8,297 bases of DNA, from the NCBI GenBank assembly GCA_945937855.1, contig CAMEUC010000047.1, positions 1-8,297 of the forward strand, in the 5' to 3' direction. Below the pieces are notes generated by a model. The model ran no database searches and was not told where the DNA came from. It was given only the letters and a program-made list of their open reading frames with translations. The translations under genes and the position numbers were made by a program. Source of the DNA: an uncultured Clostridium sp. (GTDB taxonomy: Bacteria > Bacillota > Clostridia > TANB77 > CAG-508). This document shows, one piece after another, positions 6,310 through 8,297 of the stretch; position 1 is the stretch's first letter; each line of letters begins with the position of its first letter.

Positions 6310-8175
6310 CTACTTTTTACTAATAATCTTTTCTACGATACTATCTGCATTCATTCCTTTTTCTTTTTCCAATTCATTTACACTACCATGTGTTACAAAG
6401 CAATCATCATAACCAAACGGCATAATTTTTACATTTTCCAAATTACTTCTGTTTACTAAATCTAAAATATTTGTATATAATCCTCCGTTTAATAATCCAT
6501 CCTCTATTGTAACAACCTTTTTCGTTTTTTCTATTGATTTTAATATTTTTTCTTTATCTAATGGTTTTAAAAATCTTACATTTATAATCTCTGCATCTAT
6601 ATTTTTTTCTTTTAATATATTAGACACTTCTATTGCCCTATCTACCATTTTTCCTATTGCAATTATGCTTATATCTTTTCCTTCTTTTAATAGTTCTGCT
6701 TTTCCAAGTTCTATTTTTTCTTCTCGCTTTTCTACTACATTTTTACCTTCTCCACCCCTTGGATATCTGATTAATACTGGTCCATTAAAGTTTATTCCAA
6801 ATTCGAGCATTTCCTCTAATTCTTTAAAATCTTTTGGTGCCATTATTGTAAGATTTGGTATTGCTGATGAAAATGACATGTCAAATATTCCATGATGTGT
6901 TTCTCCGTCATTTCCAACTATTCCTGCTCTATCTATACAAATTGTAACTGGTATGTTCTGAAGAGCTACATCATGAACTAGTTGATCATATGCCCTTTGT
7001 AAAAATGATGAATATAGAGGTAAAACTGGCTTTAAGCCTGCTTTCGCCATTCCTGCAACTAACCCTACTGCATGTTGTTCTGCTATTCCTACATCGAAAA
7101 ATCTATCTGGGAATTTTCCAGCAAATTCTTTTAAGCCTGTCCCATCCTTCATTGCGGCTGTAACTGCAACTATTTTTTCATCTTTAGTTGCCATTTCTAC
7201 TAATTTATCTCCAAATACTTTTGAATAGTCTTTTTGCGGAGTTCCAAGTTTTTCTCCCGTTTTTATATTAAATGGAGATATACCATGAAACTTGTCTGGA
7301 TTTTCTTCTGCAATTTTATAACCTTTTCCTTTTTTAGTAATTACATGTACTAATACTGGTCCTTTTACTTCTTTTGCAATTTTCAATATTCCTTCTAGTT
7401 TTTCAATATTGTGTCCATCTACCGGTCCTAAATATGTAAAACCAATATCTTCAAAATACATATTAGGGATAAAAATTTGCTTAATTGTTTTCTTTCCCCT
7501 TTGTACTAAATCTACTATTTTTTCTCCAACTTTTGGAATTTTCAAAGTATATCTTTTTATTCTACTATTTGCATTTGTATAAAATTTTCTTGTTCTTAAT
7601 TTACTTAAAAATGTAGGTATTCCCCCAACATTTTTTGAAATACTCATTTCATTATCATTTAATATTACAATAAGTTTTGTTTTGCTTGCTCCAGCATCAT
7701 TTAAAGCTTCCTCTGCCATTCCACCTGTAAGGGAACCATCTCCAATTACTGATATTACATTATAATCTTCCTCTAATAGTTCTCTCGCTCTGGCAATTCC
7801 TGTTCCTACAGATATTGACGTGCTACTGTGCCCAGTGTTAAAAACATCATACTCCGATTCACAAGTTTTAGGGAATCCTGCTAATCCCTTATATTTTCTT
7901 AAGGTATCCATCTGTTCTTTTCTCCCTGTAAGCATTTTATGAACATAACTTTGATGCCCTACATCCCAGATTATTTTGTCTTTTGGAGTATCAAAAACTG
8001 TGTGAAGAGCTATTGTAAGTTCTACTACACCTAAATTAGAGGCCAAATGGCCTCCATTTTTAGATACAATATTTAATAATTCTTTCCTTATTTCTTTAGC
8101 TAGTTCTTCTTTTTCTTCTATGCTTAATGTTTTTAGGTCTTTTGGTTCGTTTATTTTTTCTAATATACTTTTCAA
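6310..8175 (-). CDS. dxs: 1-deoxy-D-xylulose-5-phosphate synthase
   Basis: A full-length 621-residue Dxs, the thiamine-diphosphate enzyme that condenses pyruvate with glyceraldehyde 3-phosphate to begin the MEP isoprenoid pathway, which supplies carriers such as undecaprenyl phosphate. Seen in order: GGHLASNLGV at 41-50, DVGHQSYVHK at 71-80, FNTGHSSTS at 112-120, the diphosphate/metal motif GDGSLTGG at 145-152 with NDNEMSIS at 173-180, YLGPVDGHN at 248-256, the pyrimidine-domain DVGIAEQHAVG at 361-371 with the catalytic Glu (E366), DRAGIVGNDGETHHG at 415-429, and the C-terminal transketolase domain from about 485. The start is TTG (8175-8173): an in-frame TAA lies two codons upstream, no ATG occurs nearby, and GAGGG sits 7 bases before it. 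It lies 25 bp after an upstream reading frame and 64 bp before ddl, with no terminator visible in that gap, so dxs and ddl may be cotranscribed. Confidence 0.97.
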   Translation of the reverse strand: MKSILEKINEPKDLKTLSIEEKEELAKEIRKELLNIVSKNGGHLASNLGVVELTIALHTVFDTPKDKIIWDVGHQSYVHKMLTGRKEQMDTLRKYKGLAGFPKTCESEYDVFNTGHSSTSISVGTGIARARELLEEDYNVISVIGDGSLTGGMAEEALNDAGASKTKLIVILNDNEMSISKNVGGIPTFLSKLRTRKFYTNANSRIKRYTLKIPKVGEKIVDLVQRGKKTIKQIFIPNMYFEDIGFTYLGPVDGHNIEKLEGILKIAKEVKGPVLVHVITKKGKGYKIAEENPDKFHGISPFNIKTGEKLGTPQKDYSKVFGDKLVEMATKDEKIVAVTAAMKDGTGLKEFAGKFPDRFFDVGIAEQHAVGLVAGMAKAGLKPVLPLYSSFLQRAYDQLVHDVALQNIPVTICIDRAGIVGNDGETHHGIFDMSFSSAIPNLTIMAPKDFKELEEMLEFGINFNGPVLIRYPRGGEGKNVVEKREEKIELGKAELLKEGKDISIIAIGKMVDRAIEVSNILKEKNIDAEIINVRFLKPLDKEKILKSIEKTKKVVTIEDGLLNGGLYTNILDLVNRSNLENVKIMPFGYDDCFVTHGSVNELEKEKGMNADSIVEKIISKK

Positions 8176-8200
8176 TTTTTATCCCTCTTTTTTAATGTTC

Positions 8201-8297
8201 TTATGACGTCCGCCAAATCTCGTCGGGGTTATATATTTTAAATCGCTCATTGCTTCCCACCGGCGCTGTAACAAGGCTTTCGCCTTTAACAGCCCAC
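8201..8297 (-). CDS. 3' end of an unidentified reading frame upstream of dxs (partial)
   Basis: The minus strand is open from the window edge to a TAA at 8203-8201, giving 31 residues that begin WAVKGESLVTAPVGSN and end YNPDEIWRTS. I do not recognise the protein. dxs is often preceded by xseB or ispA in clostridia, but this tail resembles neither. Codons here are GC-richer than in the rest of the window (GCG, CCG, CGG, ACG); 31 of the 67 outermost bases are G or C. The last residues are encoded by the 26-bp repeat that also occurs at 23-48, where the same frame gives NPDEIWRSS. The frame may therefore be a real gene tail that has captured a repeat, or just an open frame through a non-coding mobile repeat. 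The 25-bp gap to dxs would allow one operon. Confidence 0.4.
   Translation of the reverse strand, partial: WAVKGESLVTAPVGSNERFKIYNPDEIWRTS
8205..8230 (-). repeat. GC-rich 26-bp dispersed repeat, right copy
   Basis: Inverted relative to 23-48 and matching it at 24 of 26 positions. The two differences are both T (left copy) to A here, at the 22nd and 26th... counted in the reading frame they change TCG TCT to ACG TCA, that is Ser-Ser to Thr-Ser. The exact 21-base core covers 8210-8230. GACG and CGTC can pair around the loop, as in the left copy. Confidence 0.75.
8262..8295 (-). other. Hairpin with a GAAA tetraloop beside the right repeat copy
   Basis: Read on the minus strand, AAGGC-GAAA-GCCTT forms a 5-bp stem closed by a GNRA tetraloop. 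After a small internal loop it is extended by GCTGT pairing with ACAGC and by a G-G/C-C pair across a one-base bulge. Such a stable structure is out of keeping with the AT-rich neighbourhood. It lies within the partial open frame and may belong to the same repeat element. The element is cut by the window end, so I cannot assign a family. Confidence 0.45.

Noticed and set aside
5568..6895. Plus-strand open frames opposite ddl and dxs (5568-5879, 5902-6258, 6665-6895)
   Set aside because: Antisense shadows of recognisable conserved genes; the products have no recognisable domains.
1..8297. CRISPR array, tRNA, rRNA or transposase gene
   Set aside because: No regularly spaced repeats, cloverleaf, rRNA signature or transposase motif was seen on either strand.

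Overview
The window is AT-rich DNA in which every confidently identified gene lies on the minus strand. A low-GC anaerobic Firmicute (Clostridia-like) is the best fit. The reasons are the AT-rich codon use, the strong AGGAGG-type ribosome sites, the consensus sigma-A promoters, and a 1.4-kDa-scale fused acyl-CoA dehydratase activase, a protein typical of anaerobic clostridia. I cannot name a species. The odd length, and the presence of the same GC-rich repeat near both ends, suggest a metagenomic contig that ends close to repeats.

Right to left, in the direction of transcription: (1) at 8201-8297 is the GC-richer 3' end of an unidentified reading frame. It carries one copy of a 26-bp repeat and an adjoining hairpin. 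(2) dxs (6310-8175), which starts with TTG, encodes the first enzyme of the MEP isoprenoid pathway. (3) ddl, D-alanine--D-alanine ligase (5213-6245), is split by a single frameshift near 5930 but otherwise has all its motifs. It ends inside a strong, probably bidirectional terminator. (4) A compact toxin-antitoxin operon (4520-5027) has an unrecognised antitoxin first and a ParE/RelE-fold toxin second. It has a near-consensus promoter with an operator-like palindrome. (5) A ~1430-residue fused iron-sulfur protein (92-4387) has two BadF/HgdC-type ATPase domains followed by COG3580/COG3581 (2-hydroxyacyl-CoA dehydratase / double-cubane) modules, and has its own promoter. (6) At 23-48 is the second copy of the 26-bp repeat, inverted with respect to the first.

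dxs and ddl are housekeeping genes for isoprenoid (undecaprenyl carrier) and peptidoglycan precursor supply and could be one transcript, since no terminator is visible between them. The toxin-antitoxin operon looks like an inserted cassette between that unit and the activase gene.

The observations most worth a second look are these. A 20-bp inverted repeat brackets the toxin-antitoxin unit and could pair the 5' and 3' ends of its mRNA. The toxin's ribosome site is placed for an AUA rather than an AUG codon, and starting there restores the family's first beta strand. The GC-rich repeat encodes the same peptide (NPDEIWR[S/T]S) at both window ends. The ddl gene carries a frameshift. I did not find a clear new multi-gene defence system or CRISPR array.
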